From positions 6,221,385-6,285,384 of the forward strand of contig JASFXZ010000010.1 in NCBI GenBank assembly GCA_032209605.1: a stretch of DNA of 64,000 bases, given 5' to 3'. Under the pieces are notes generated by a model. The model was not told the origin of the DNA. It ran no database searches and worked only from the letters and a program-made list of their open reading frames with translations. A program made the translations under genes and the position numbers. Each line of letters begins with the position of its first letter. Positions within the stretch are counted from its first letter, which is position 1. The DNA comes from Mactromeris polynyma (taxonomy: Eukaryota > Mollusca > Bivalvia > Venerida > Mactridae). Below, piece by piece: positions 1 to 12,488 of the stretch.

Positions 1-1095
1 TTGAAATAATGTATAAACCGAAGATAATGCTGTTATATTGCAAGTTCATTTATACCTGGTACAGTTTAGTTACAGTTTATTATGTATATACTCACAATAC
101 TTAATACTCTTACAAGTCTTCCCACTGACAAATGACCATCATGCAGTAGTTGTCTTACTCGTTGTCTGTAAAACATTCTGGTTCGTAGTCCTATTATCCA
201 TCCTGTTGGGCCATTAATCCCTCTCTGAAGGCCCTGGGGGTATTGCTTGTCTTTTGTTGTCGTAGCTGATGTGGATGTATAAAGTATTGAGAAAAATGTT
301 ACCTAAATGAGATGATTGTGATGATCGTAATGACATACATAACTGTGCGACAGCAAGTATATTCGGTACAGTTAAATGTCTTGTCTTACTACAGATCTGT
401 CTATATGTTGCATGCACATATGAATGAATTTTACTTGATAAGAAAGATCCATTTTGGATTAGGATATTATTAATCTTTGTCCAACAAAGTGGTCTCTTAA
501 CACAGATTAATTGGAAAGCAGGGAATGGTCCTTCAGTGTGTCGTTTGATATGATTCCATAAATAGAAGAGTCTTTCCGTATCAGGAAGAATGTTCTGGTC
601 ATGACAGTGGTTGTTATTTAACTGATAAGGGAGATAACCACTGTTGGGAGCTTGGTTGATGTATGTTGTATGCACATAATTAGCAAATGTATTGAAGTTT
701 GATATTAAAACTTGTTTTGGGTCATTGTAACAGATATCTTCTTTTTTTATTCATGCATGGTTCATTACTACAGGTATTATGATATCTGCATATGAACTCA
801 TTTTAAAGATAAGGACAGTGGTCCTGAAATGCTGATATATAATCAAAGTGCTGTAAGGACTGTAGGCATGGGCTGCTGAAAGTTGGATTGAGGGTTTGCT
901 TGCTTGTTATAGATGTAGTGATTTGTTTGCACACAAATTATCACATAATGTATTATTTCGGGAAACTGGGACATCATCTTATATTCAAAATTGTATGACA
1001 ATTTGCTTAAAATTTTGTGTTTATCAGATTTTTTGTGTCTTAATTAGTCTATGTTATACTTGCTTGTTGTATGCACTTATCAAATTGTACCATTC
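1..1095. other. AT-rich stretch without a recognised gene
   Basis: No gene, repeat or RNA is recognised here. A 153-codon open frame on the minus strand (214-675) has an ordinary amino-acid composition but matches no family I know, shows no splice context and has no supporting neighbour. A 68-codon frame at 896-1102 (+) is rich in Cys, Leu and Tyr, as expected of translated AT-rich DNA. I treat neither as a gene. Confidence 0.4.
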
Positions 1096-1780
1096 ATGGT
1101 GAGCTTTTTGGATCCTTGGATGTCCGTTGTCATGCATTGTGAATCGTGCGTCGTGCATCAACATTTTCTTGAAACAACAACTCTACCTATACATGTACCA
1201 CTAAATGGATTTTGTCCAAATTTTACAGGAATGATCCTTGGTTAGGCCTCTTTCAAAGTTGCATAAGTCATTTCGGTCCGCTGCATAATTAGGTCACAGG
1301 AGCAAAAAAATGTAAAATTTGAAATTGTTCTTGTCCAAAACCCTAAGGTCTAGAGCTTTGATATTTGGTGTGTAGCATTGTCTAGTGGTCCTCTTACAAG
1401 ATTGCATAAATTATTAAGTTCCGTCAAAAAACATGGCTGCCAGGGGGCGGGGATTGTTCCCTATATGTATATAGTGGAAACTATAAACATCATCTCCTCC
1501 TAAACCACTCTATGGATTTTGACCAAACTTCACAGGAATGATCCTTAGGTGGTCCTCCTTCGAAGTTATATGAATGGTTCCGGTCTGTTGCATAAGTAGG
1601 TCACAGGAGCTAAAAATAGATTTTAAAAGTAAACTTTGAAAATCTTCTTGTCCCAAACCACAAGGTCTAGAGCTTGGTGTGAAGCATTGTCTAGTTGTCC
1701 TCTTACAAGACTCATACATTATTAAATTCTGTCATGTTCCCCATATGTATATATTGGAAACTATAATTTTTGGATTGTAT
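1096..1780 (+). repeat. Dispersed bivalve-type repeat, two diverged units
   Basis: The block opens with a GGTGAGCTTTTTGGATCC-like leader. It is followed by two related units of about 300 bp (about 1190-1470 and 1490-1770). Each unit carries, in the same order, an ACAGGAATGATCCTT motif, a TAGGTCACAGGAGC motif, an AAGGTCTAGAGCTT motif, a GCATTGTCTAGT motif and a CCCTATATGTATAT-like end. The same leader starts the repeat at 17.1 kb, so both probably belong to one superfamily of dispersed non-coding elements. From memory, these motifs recur widely in bivalve genomes; that part is recall and was not searched. Confidence 0.6.
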
Positions 1781-1879
1781 GATTTATAATAATTTTGTAT
1801 AATGGTATTAAGAAATCGGGAAATATAAAACACAGTGATAACAACTATTTAGAAGACTATTTATCGGAAACCTAATCTG

Positions 1880-3400
1880 ACATTTTATATAAATTGGGCA
1901 GAGATGTAGTAAGTATGTTTGCGGTGACAGTTTTCTCTTGAAGATTACCCCATCCATTAGTTTGAACATCTCTTTGTTTATCCAGTAGTATTTTGCCTCT
2001 GGACTTGACAAGAACAGGGCCCTTCCTCCGGTTCGCATTGGTTGTGCAGAAATGGGTGAAAAACTTGCAAGTTGACATCCTTCGCTTGGGACTGGTTGAG
2101 CTCTTGGGCTGTAAAACCCCAGCCTCATGGGTTTCCGGGGGATGTTACTTCCGGTAGTCTCACACTGCCATTGACCATCACCATTGAACAAACTGCTCCC
2201 ACTGTTGTGTTATCGCTTGGCACTGTCATTAACTGCAAACTTCCACTATTAGCATAGTTCACTGCATTGTCTGCCTCCTCAATGAAACTTCTCCACTGTG
2301 CATGAGCCCGACAGCAATAATTGCATCCTCCACATGGGAAACCCTTTGGCTGTATCCCTGTCAAGTACGAGGAACAATGGGTTAATCTGTCCAGTAGTCT
2401 TGATAAGGCGTCAGTGCTCCCATGCTTGTATCCTAGTCGGTTCTTAACAACCATGTGGTATTGTGCTAGTTCTTCCATCCACAGGGCAAGCTGTCCTTGG
2501 CGGTCCCTGAACCTCAACAACCAGGTCAGGCTTTAGTGATCGGTCCTTACACCGTAAACACTTTCCCCAATAAGTAATATCTGAATTGCCTTGTAAACCT
2601 TTAAATGCTCAGCAGCTCTTTACAAGTAGACAATATCTTTTTTGTTCCGGAGTGAGGGCAAAGCTGCCATAAGCGACCACTCTCTCCCTGCCATTGTGGA
2701 CCTGACTAAGGATGCCTCCAATGGCCCAGTTAGAGGCATCAACATCCAGTATGAAAGGGTCTGAGGGATTTGGGATTGCTAACACCTGGGGTTCCACCAC
2801 AGACCTCCGCAACTTTTCAAATGCTGTTTGTTGTTCCTCCTCCCATATAAACTTCTTTTTCCCTGTGATGGCGTACAGAGGTTGCGCTAGTATAGCAAAT
2901 CTTTAATGAAGGCCCTGTGATCATTTACAAAACATAGGACCTTTTCAACCTCCTTGGAACAGTTCGGGACTGCCCAGTTGGTAACTGATTGTATATTTTT
3001 CTCAGTCGCGGACAACTATTCCCATTGACCATTCTTTCCAAGAATTCCACCTCAGTCTGGAAAAATCAGCATTTCTGGGGTTTCAGCTTCAATCCATGTT
3101 CCCTGAAGCCCTTAAATGCCTCTTCTAAGTTTTCCAGGTGTTCTTTAAAGGTCTTGCCCATCACCAGGATATCATCCAGAAATGCCAAGACGGTCTTCCA
3201 GGTCAGTCCTCGGAGAACCAGGTTGACCACGCGAGTAAGTGGCTGGTGCATTTGTTAGACCAAACCCCATCAGTACATGTTCAAATAGACCGTACCTGGT
3301 GATGAATGCTGTCTTTTTCCTATCCTCTGGTTTAATGCCCACCTGCTAATATGCCGCATTGGCGTCCAGGTTAGAAAACCATATGTTCCCCGTAAGTGCA
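1880..3400 (-). pseudogene. Decayed Ty3/gypsy retrotransposon pol (reverse transcriptase, RNase H, linker)
   Basis: Reading the minus strand from 3400 downwards gives consecutive gypsy-type pol pieces in different frames. First is the reverse-transcriptase palm with a [16 protein letters not shown] stretch (about 3260-3330). Then comes the catalytic FLDDILVMG motif, the Asp-Asp core, near 3150-3175, followed by HGLKLKPQKC (about 3066-3100). RNase H begins at about 2609-2812 with FILDVDASNWAIGG and ends at about 2400-2520 with a YHMVVKNRLG...DALSRL stretch. A linker with YYWINKEMFKLMDGVIFKR follows near 1930-2000. Stops and frame changes separate the pieces, no integrase core or LTR is seen, and the copy is certainly dead. 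Ty3/gypsy elements encode reverse transcription and integration functions; here only the fossil order of domains remains. A more degraded relic of the linker lies at 15.04-15.19 kb. Confidence 0.85.
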
Positions 3401-4845
3401 TCTCATTAAATGCTGTTCATGTCTGTATAAAGGTTGAAATGCTTATATTCACATATCATGTAACTGTAAAAGGCAGTAGCCTATTATTGAGTGTCCAATT
3501 TTAAAACATTGTAAGGCATAGGGTTACTTTTCTTGCTTGGCATTATTGTTTAAGAATACATTCAGAAAATGTAAATAAATATAAGCACTCCATTAGTGAA
3601 GGAATTCAATCCATTATAAAAATGTTACAAATGAATAATGAATCGTTCTTGGGATGGTTAGATAGTCAACAGGGTAAATCACAAAGTATAATTCTTTTGC
3701 ATACTAATTGTTCTAATAGAGCAAGCACTTGTCCATTAGTTAGAAAGTATAAGCTTTAACAGAACAGAACAGAACTAATTAATGCAAAATCAGACATTGG
3801 TTATCACATGGCAAAATCCCTTCATACAATCATGATACAATTCTGAGAAAATGGAATACTGGCATACTGAATACAATCTCAGGTTTAATACATTTATGAG
3901 CAGGTTGTCAACATATATTTCTGATTTATGTTTTCTTAGATCAGTGGCTTATGAGCCGTTTGTCACTTATCAATACAAGAACATAAGGGTATACTTAGAT
4001 GAACAACTCAACTCTTACATAATTAAAGCAACCACTGTTTGATGAATAAATCTCTAATGTCTAAAGCAGTACATAGTTACATCTTGGTAAAAATGCACAG
4101 TGATATTCATTGACTTTACATGTACAATTCAATCAACAAACTTATAATGATTAAAAATATATAATTGCTAATTATATAATTTATGAAACATATTTACTTT
4201 GAGATATTTTTACAAAGATATTTAATAGGTGTTTTAATACTTGACATTCTCAGTTATAACACTTGTTGAAGACCAAATTATTTGATGTATTGCAATAGTC
4301 TGGGAAATGTTAATGGCTAATTTTACTTTATTTCTTTAAATACCAGTGCATTTTAAGATCCTGTAATTTTCCTCATATTTTATTATTGGATAAATTGTCA
4401 TGAAGTATATGACTTCTAGAAAATTAGTAATTAATTATATATACACAATGCTTTGTAAAGATTGGTAATGTTGATTTGAGATCTCATCTTTTACAAAGAA
4501 AAGTAATACATATGGTACTATCAGACTATAAAGTACCTTATTAATAGAAAGTGATTTAAAGGCATTCTGTGGTTAATATGTCAGCTGGTTTTGGATTGTT
4601 TAAGGGTGATTCTTGGTTGTCTTGTTGTTGCATAAATAGTTAAAATCTTGTAAATGAGAGGAATTTTTTCAGGAGTATAAATTTTAAAACAAAAATTGAT
4701 GTAGGATTAGATCACCAAGATATTTAAGGTGTATCAGAGATTTGTCATACTCCTGATTATTTACCATGCATTAGGTGGATTGTGTCAGGTTTCATTGTGA
4801 TTGCCACATTATAGATGATAATGACAAACAACTCTGCAATTGTAC
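3401..4845. other. AT-rich stretch, nothing recognised
   Basis: No open frame above about 63 codons, no tandem repeat and no RNA-like structure could be recognised here. The segment lies between the decayed gypsy copy and the composite satellite. Confidence 0.4.
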
Positions 4846-6275
4846 AAATGGTGTTTACTAAGACTGTTGTTTATTAAATGGGAGCTGAAATCAGATTGAA
4901 TACACAATGTACATTGACAATGAGATCAATTTATTTTGAGCTGCCTGTCAGGATGTGAGGTAATGCTGTAATGTGGCTGAACATCTATTCAAACCTAATT
5001 TCTCTGTTTGGATAGGTGAGTCCTTAATAGTATTTGTTCTTTCTATTCAAATAGGCAGCGTCTTGTTCTTGACTGGGGACTTTCAAATTTTGGCCTTTGT
5101 GTAAAATAAATTTACACCTCTCTATAGAATGTCACAAAACTGTCCTTCTCAGGACAAAAACTGTCCTTTTTAGGACAACCTCTCAGTGACAAAAAAACTG
5201 TCCTTTTTAGGACAACTTCTCGATTGACAAAAAAACTGTCCTTTTTAGGACAACTTCTTGATTGACAAAAAAATTGTCCTTTTTAGGACAACTTCTCGAT
5301 TGACAAAAAAACTCCTTTTAGGACAACTTCTCAATTAACAAAAAAACTGTCCTTTTTAGGACAACTTCTCGATTGACAAAAAAACTGTCCAAATGGTGTT
5401 TACTTAGACTGTTGTTTATTAAATGGGAGCTGAAATCAGATTGAATACACAATGTACATTGACAATGAGATCAATTTATTTTGAGCTGCCTGTCAGGATG
5501 GGAGGCAATGCTGTAATGTGGCTGAACATCTATTCGAACCTAATTTCTCTGTTTGGATAGGTGAGTCCTTTATAGTATTTGTTCTTTCTATTTGAATAGG
5601 CAGCGTCTTGTTCTTGACTAGGGACTTTAAAATTTTGGCCTTTGTGTAAAATAAATTTACACCTCTCTATAGAATGTCACAAAACTGTCCTTCTCAGGAC
5701 AAAAACTGTCCTTTTAAGGACAACTTCTCGATTGACAAAAAACTGTCCTTTTTAGGACAACTTCTCGATTGACAAAAAAACTGTCCAAATGGTGTTTACT
5801 TAGACTGTTGTTTATTAAATGGGAGCTGAAATCAGATTGAATACACAATGTACATTGACAATGAGATCAATTTATTTTGAGCTGCCTGTCAGGATGGGAG
5901 GCAATGCTGTAATGTGGCTGAACATCTATTCGAACCTAATTTCTCTGTTTGGATAGGTGAGTCCTTTATAGTATTTGTTCTTTCTATTCGAATAGGCAGC
6001 GTCTTGTTCTTGACTGGGGACTTTCAAATTTTCGCCTTTGTGTAAAATAAATTTACACCTCTCTATAGAATGTCACAAAACTGTCCTTCTCAGGACAAAA
6101 ACTGTCCTTTTAAGGACAACTTCTCGATTGACAAAAAAACTGTCCTTTTAAGGACACCACTCAATTGTCACAAAACTGTCCTTTTAAGGACACTACTCAA
6201 TTGTCACAAAACTGTCCTTTTAAGGACACAACTTCATTGTCGACCAACTGTCCTTTTCAGGACAACCTCTATAGA
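4846..6275 (+). repeat. Composite satellite, locus 1: ~310-bp core plus 38-bp hairpin minisatellite
   Basis: Three long units start near 4847, 5391 and 5784. Each has a conserved core of about 310 bp running from AAATGGTGTTTACT to AATGTCACAAAACTGTCC. A variable number of about 38-bp minisatellite units follows, built on CTGTCCTTTTTAGGACAA, in which TGTCCT and AGGACA can pair as a hairpin. The core also holds the 12-bp palindrome CTATTCGAATAG. The long unit therefore varies in length through its internal minisatellite (about 390-545 bp). The last minisatellite stretch (6070-6270) is diverged and changes its spacer. Short open frames here, such as 6070-6300, are by-products of the repeat. The same family recurs at 12.5-14.2 kb. 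Confidence 0.9.
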
Positions 6276-7689
6276 TTGGCTACATTACAAATTAATATAA
6301 ACTATAACCATTTTTGATCTCATTGATCTCGGTTTGTTGCTATCGTTGGGTTCAAAATTAGTCTAAATAATAATCATTTGTTACGAGAGCTGAGTTTTTG
6401 TTGATATCATTTTTAATAACAAACCTATCACTCTGAAATGCTTCCACATTCAGTCAATGTATGGTAAATGTGTGTTCCTCAAAATAATCTTTAATATGAA
6501 AGAAGAAACAACACAAGCTCCTTGCATTGTTCTTTACAGTCACAAAATTAGCTGATTTGTTATCAACTGAATGTATAACTTCGGCTGGGGGAGAGGCAAA
6601 TCTTTACATGAGACTCAATAGAGGAGTGCCTGATAGGCAAAGAGTATAAGAATATGAAGGGTTTAGAAATAAAAGGTTTAAAAAGATAGAAAAGTTATAA
6701 ACAGATTTTTGTAAAAACATACAAAAATGAGTTTTTTTTCTTGAAAGATGAAAACATGAAGCTAAGTTACTACAACTCAAAAAACTGTGTTAAAAATATA
6801 TATGTAAGGAACATGAACATAGAATTTTACCATTGTATAAAAGCTTTCCAGACTATAAGCTTATTTTTTTATTCAAAATTATTTTATGCTGGAAATTGTT
6901 TGGGATGTAAATGTAATCTGTAATTACTTTCCAGCTTTCTTTTAACCATATTTTTGTGTTAAGTTTGAAAATAGTGTTTTCATTGCATAACTTAATATCA
7001 CTTGGTAGCAGAGCTTTTTTTCTAGATGTGAAATAGTGCTGTTTTATGGGAGATGATTGCTTTATAAATCATTTATGTAAGTGCAAACTGAGTTTTGATT
7101 CTATGTATGGGGAAGTCATCAAGTAAAAAACTTGCTCCCCGAATTCTTTAATCAGAACAACACATAAATGTACACCATTAAACTTCAAGCCATGTGATCA
7201 CTGACGATCAGACAAACAGTACAGGTGAAAAGCTTTTGAAAATATTGACACTGACACACTGATAAAGCTCTCATTGGCTAATGTAGTCATACAATATTGG
7301 AACAATTATAGAGTTAAACTTTATAATTGCATGCAAGGTTATCAGGAAATGGGTACATACTCAATGTACCTGGAAGAGTTGTTAAAGCTCTTTGCTGGTA
7401 AATCCATATAACACAAAAGCTTTATGATTACATAATGAACAGTGTTTCTTTGCTCTATCAGTGCAAGACTGGGGTTTACATGTTTTAAAAACATAGCTAT
7501 ATTTGTGAAAATTGATTACTCATCAGATTACATGTATGTTTGAAATATGTTGTGTTTAATAGAAACAGGATAATTATGACTTACATGGGTATGTATGGTT
7601 AGGGGGTGGGAAACTATTGCTTGAACAATTTCAATCTTAGATATGGTTTGCTTTTTATAACTTTACATTTAACTGACATGTTGGCGGCG
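6276..7689. other. AT-rich stretch, nothing recognised
   Basis: No gene, tandem repeat or RNA gene recognised. The short open frame at 6741-6923 has no recognisable similarity and lies in AT-rich DNA. Confidence 0.4.
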
Positions 7690-8935
7690 TCCACATGGTT
7701 TCCGCTCTCTAAGTCAAAGAGTTTTCATCCGATCTTTACCAAACTTTGTGAAAATGTTTGTGGGCATAATATCTCGGCCAAGTTTGATAACCAGCCACAT
7801 CCCTCAGGCACTTCTGAATTATGGCCCTTGAATTATCCAAAATTCGTCAAATTAACCGTGTCCGCTCTCTAAGTCACAGAGTTTTCATCCGATCTTTACC
7901 AAACTTTGTGAAAATGTTTGTGGACATAATATCTCGGCCATGTTCGATAACCAGCCACACCGCCCAAGGTACTTCGAAATTATGGCCCTTGAATTATCCA
8001 AAATTGGCCAAATTAGCTGTGTCCGCTCTCTAAGTCAAAGAGTTTTCATCCGATCTTCACCTAACTTGGTGAAAAATGTTTGGGCATAATATCTCGGCCA
8101 AGTTCGATAACCAGCCACATTGCCCCAGGCACTTTTGAATTATGGCCCTTGAATGATCCAAAATTGGCAAAATTAGCCTTGACCGCTCTCTAAGTCAAAC
8201 AGTTTTCATCCGATCTTCACCTAACTTAGTGAAAATGTTTATGTGCATAATATCTCGGCCAAGTTCGATAACCAGCCACATTGCCCCAGGCACTTCTGAA
8301 CTATGGCCCTTGAATTATCCAAAATTGGCAAAATTAGCCTTGACCGCTCTCTAAGTCAAACAGTTTTCATCAGATCTTTACCAAACTTTGTGAAAATGTT
8401 TGTGGACATAATATCTTGGCCATGTTCGATAACCAGCCACACCGCCCAAGGTACTTCGAAATAATGGCCCTTGAATTATCCAAAATTGGCCAAATTAGCC
8501 TTGTCCGTTCTCTAAGTCAAAGAGTTTTCATCCGATCTTCACCTAACTTAGTGAAAATGTTTGTGGGCATAATATCTCGACCAAGTTCGATAACCAGCCA
8601 CATCGCCCTAGGCACTTCTGAATTATGGCCCTTGAATGATCCAAAATTGGCAAAATTAGCCTTGACCGCTCTCTAAGTCAAACAGTTTTCATCCGATCTT
8701 TACCAAACTTTGTGAAAATGTTTGTGGGCATAATATCTCGGCCAAGTTCGATAACCAGCCACGCCGTCCAAGGTACTTCGAAATTATGGCCCTTGAATTA
8801 TCCAAAATTGGCCAAATTAGCCTTGTCCGCTCTCTAAGTCAAACAGTTTTCATCTGATCTTCACCTAACTAGGTGAAAATGTTTGTGGGCATAATATCTC
8901 AGCCAAGTTCGATAACCAGTCATATCGCTCATGTC
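7690..8935 (+). repeat. 161-bp tandem array, eight units
   Basis: The anchor GTTTTCATCCGATCTT recurs (with small changes) near 7721, 7881, 8042, 8202, 8363, 8524, 8685 and 8846, giving a period of 160-161 bp. Each unit also carries CATAATATCTCGGCCAAGTT, GATAACCAGCCACA and TATGGCCCTTGAATTATCC. Units differ by a few per cent, and two subtypes partly alternate (for example CGCCCAAGGTACTTCGAAAT against GCCCCAGGCACTTCTGAAT). The open frames at 7606-7872, 7821-8033 and 8416-8676 are translations of the repeat, not genes. Confidence 0.92.
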
Positions 8936-9050
8936 ACCCAGGAGTTACCACCCTGTGATTTTAGAAATTTCCTAAAATTCGTCTTGTTTTAACTCTGAGC
9001 TCTGACTTATGACGGGCGTATTTTGTGACAGTTGGGCACTCTTGTTCTTA
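8936..9050 (+). repeat. Terminal part of the dispersed repeat carrying the 161-bp array
   Basis: After the last unit the sequence changes to a unique end containing TGACTTATGACGGGCGTATT and TTGGGCACTCTTGTT. I recall this as a recurrent end of dispersed repeats in bivalves. It suggests that the tandem array is the internal part of a mobile element. The opposite end, before 7690, was not recognised. Confidence 0.5.
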
Positions 9051-9741
9051 CAACAGATTGACCTCATATTATCAAACTGATGTCACTGTCACAACTTGTA
9101 ATAACATTACAATTGGAGAAAGAGAAGTACAAAGAATGTAACATTAATTCACAAAACAAAACTTGAAAGTTCAAACACAGTGCATTCTTTCCAGTCTGTC
9201 TTGTATAATCACAAATTGAATATCCATGAACTATTCCTTCCTAATGTTCACTGCTTTAGAGAAAACCCAAAGTGAGTCAAACTTAATGAAACCCATCAGT
9301 GTATAATGTCAGTCATGTTGGTTGATGGAATAGGTCTTACAACTTGTATGGAGGAAATGGAGTTTCTATATTTGATATTGCACATACAGCATACCAGGCT
9401 GTGTAAACTCATCTTCATATGAAGATGAAATTTTGAAAATTGCTCTATTCCTTAGAATGGTCATGTAAATATTGTGTGATAGAATGGATAAAATATCCTA
9501 CTATTTAAATTGGTACAGTAAGATAATAATTGATATTGTGCATACAACAAGGCCAAATTCTTGAGTATAACATGACAGAAATTGACATGGACGTAGTGTA
9601 TATAATATTGTTAGCATGGTCAAGGTCAAATTGGTTTAGACATACAATAATCCTCATACAGTTGGGCGCATTGATAAACAAAACACAAAAATGTATCAGA
9701 TATTATGTCTGATTTTTAGAACATTGTATTTTTGTAGATAA
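9051..9741. other. AT-rich stretch, nothing recognised
   Basis: No gene or repeat recognised. The 60-codon frame at 9530-9712 has no recognisable similarity. Confidence 0.4.
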
Positions 9742-9968
9742 AATAGTTCTTTGTAAGTATTGCTTTGGCTCAGAGGGAAAAATTAAATTTGAATTGGGAA
9801 AGTTCTTTGCAAGTATTGCTTTGGCTCAGAGGGAAAAATTAAATTTGAATTGGGAAAGTTCTTTGCAAGTATTGCTTTGGCTCAGAGGGAAAAATTAAAT
9901 TTGAATTGGGAAAGTTCTTTGCAAGTATTGCTTTGGCTCAGAGGGAAAAATTAAATTTAATTGGGAAA
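9742..9968 (+). repeat. 56-bp tandem repeat, four copies
   Basis: Four near-identical copies of about 56 bp carry AAGTTCTTTGCAAGTATTGC, then TTTGGCTCAGAGGGAAAAAT, then TAAATTTGAATTGGG. The first copy differs by a few bases and the last has lost one base near its end. Such low divergence points to a recent local duplication. Confidence 0.9.
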
Positions 9969-12040
9969 ATATACTATTTTGGTGGGGGAATCAGGGGCTG
10001 ATATTTGGCTCCAATAATGGAGAATAGAGGGTTCTGGTTAGTGCTATCATATAGAGCACTAAAGAATTATGTGGTGAAAGCTTTTTTCCTTCACTGTCAA
10101 AATGTGTATTGTGTTAACAGTTTGGTTTTTCAGAATCTTATTTATATCTATAGGAATATTAAAATTAAAAGTTGATATCGGGCATACAACATACTTGACC
10201 AAGTATTATGTTTTCTGGGTCATACAAATATGGACATTGTATCAATGGCAATGGCTAAGTATTGGTTTTGATAAGCCCTTAAGTACATTATGGCAATTTA
10301 ATCATTTGTCTTAATTTTAGGTAAAACGTTCCAGTAAAAGGTATATGGTAATTCATATGTGGAATATTTTTACCTTTGTGCCTTTAATATTACATAATGG
10401 GAACAGAATATAAGTGAAGATTTGATGTGCATGCAACATATCAGTGCAAGTGTTATGGATGTCATACTCAAGTAATCTCATTTACTGAAATTTCTCTATT
10501 CGTTATTTATAGCAATATCTTGAGTAACTGTTTGAGTGGTTAAAATATACTGTTGTGTAGTATCTTGTACTTGGCATTCATTTATGAGGTCAAATGTTTG
10601 AGTCCAGAAACATGCTTAGTGGTTATCACAACTTAAATGTCACATTTAATGCTTTAACTGCAACAATGGGACCTTGTCTATACAGTATGCACAGCAATTA
10701 TTGATTGATACTGTCAGATGACATTAAGAACATAAAACAGCAGGTTCTAACATTGGTCATAACTGTTTTAAAAATGAACAACCCTATTAATTTTGCATAA
10801 CATGCATTTATATGCAATGGTATAATGATGAAAAATTATACATTATAATCATTATATTCCTGTTTGGTAGGGTAAGTTGGTAGAGCACAGGACTAAGCAT
10901 TCAAGTCTCAGGATAAGGGTATATTTTCCATTTTCACCTAAAATGAATCCTGTAAGTTAGTATTGATCTAGAACTATGACCCCTGTGTCAATATCAATCA
11001 GCTAACAATATTTGTACTTCCATGTCCAGAGTGTATGCACGGGCAGCTCTGGGATTCGGATTTGGGGAGAGTAAATTTTTGGTCAATTTTGGTTTTGTTC
11101 AAGCCTTATAAAACGACAATGACTGTTTTATTCTTTGTTTATAAACATCATCATTGAAGAATATATATGCTTCAATAAATCAAAATTGCTTATTTGAAAA
11201 TCGCTTATTTAAAGATCTCTGTATATTTTCGTATTTATACTCATAGTTATTTGTAAGGTTGGGGAATTTTAGGGGGATGTCGGATGTGCCCCCTGGATCT
11301 GCTAGTGGTATGCACATCAGCATAAATGAATTACTGTTAGGAATTTATTGCTATTCTGTAGGTCACATTGATTTCTATGTCAGTTTGTCCTTTGAAAACA
11401 GGAATCTGTTAAGTAACAACACATTATTGCATCCTCCTTCCCTGACCATTTATCATGTTGCCATCAGCATAAATCTCTTATAACCACATTTACCAATCAT
11501 TTCATCCATGTTCATTTCTTCATCATCATTCAACTTTTTATGTTTGTTAGTTCTTTTACCTCTCTATCATTTATTATTTGTTTATGTACCTTAAAATTAC
11601 ACTGTTTATATTTTCAGACTGATGAAGACAGCTCTCCTCCCTCTAGAATGGGTTCAACCGAGTCTAACTAATACTTCATGTCATTGTCCGTTCTCATTTG
11701 ATTTAGTATTTTGGTCCTATTGCTTGAGGTCATTAATACTATACCTCTAATACATGCTGGGAAGTTAGTGGTTCCTTGCAGAAGAACAACAGTGGTTAGT
11801 ACTGGTAGGCAACCCAGAACTTGCATGGTCAACTGACTGCTGTATTATTGAATACTGTTACATGTTCTTACCTAAATGCAACCAGTCTTTCTTGCATTGT
11901 TACTTCTTTTGGTGGAATTATTTAGAATTTGGTGTGTATATATTTTCAGGTTTTGTGTGGATGAGACGTTTTGATGTTCAATGGTTATCATCCAATCAGA
12001 ATGAACTGGCTGCCGGAATGTTATTTTCCTGGAACTTGTG
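9969..12040. other. AT-rich stretch with at most short exon candidates
   Basis: No domain is recognised. Two short stretches look splice-flanked on the plus strand. At 11618-11671 an 18-codon acidic/Ser-rich frame follows TTTTCAG and ends in TAA. At 11951-12034 an open stretch lies between TTTTCAG and GTGAGT. Both are too short to support a gene on their own. Confidence 0.35.
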
Positions 12041-12488
12041 AGTTTGAAGTCATTACATTTTATTTAGAAATAATGATATAAAAATGCAATTGAAAATAAA
12101 ATATTACAGTTACCATGAATAGTACTACAATTGAAACTGTTAGTTTATTTTACCTGGTATAACAAATATGCAAGGTTAAGGCAGTTCTTCAATTTTGACA
12201 CAATGATATTTTACGATATTAAAGTATGCTTTCTAAAATACACTGTGAAGAATCTGAAGGGAGTTGCGCCCCCTGCCTCCTGAGCAATATTGTGAGGGGG
12301 TGAAAGCGAAATCAATCTTGTATCTTACAATACAGAAAGACTGGTTTCGCTTTCAACCCTCAACATTTAGAGTTAGTATATATCTGTAGATAACTGTAGT
12401 GTTAGGATTGTGTACTATTGTATTGAGTTTTAAGAACTGTTGATTGGTTTATGATTTAGTTCTGTGGTATAGTTTTGATTTCTTTGTA
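12041..12488 (+). repeat. 450-bp direct repeat, left copy (flanks composite satellite locus 2)
   Basis: This block matches 14208-14658 almost base for base in the same orientation, from AGTTTG(A/T)AGTCATTACATT to GATTTCTTTGTA. It includes a foldback in which GGGTGAAAGCGAAATC (about 12297-12312) can pair with a TTTCGCTTTCAACCC-like arm about 30 bases further on. In the right copy the second arm reads TTTCGCTTTCACCCC. The composite satellite fills the interval between the copies. Confidence 0.9.

Noticed and set aside
214..675. 153-codon minus-strand open frame
   Set aside because: No recognised domain, no splice or promoter context; kept only as a note in the flank entry.
10862..10925. tRNA-like GGTAAGTTGGTAGAGC sequence
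   Set aside because: The A-box match is fair, but no B box or pairing T arm follows; not callable.
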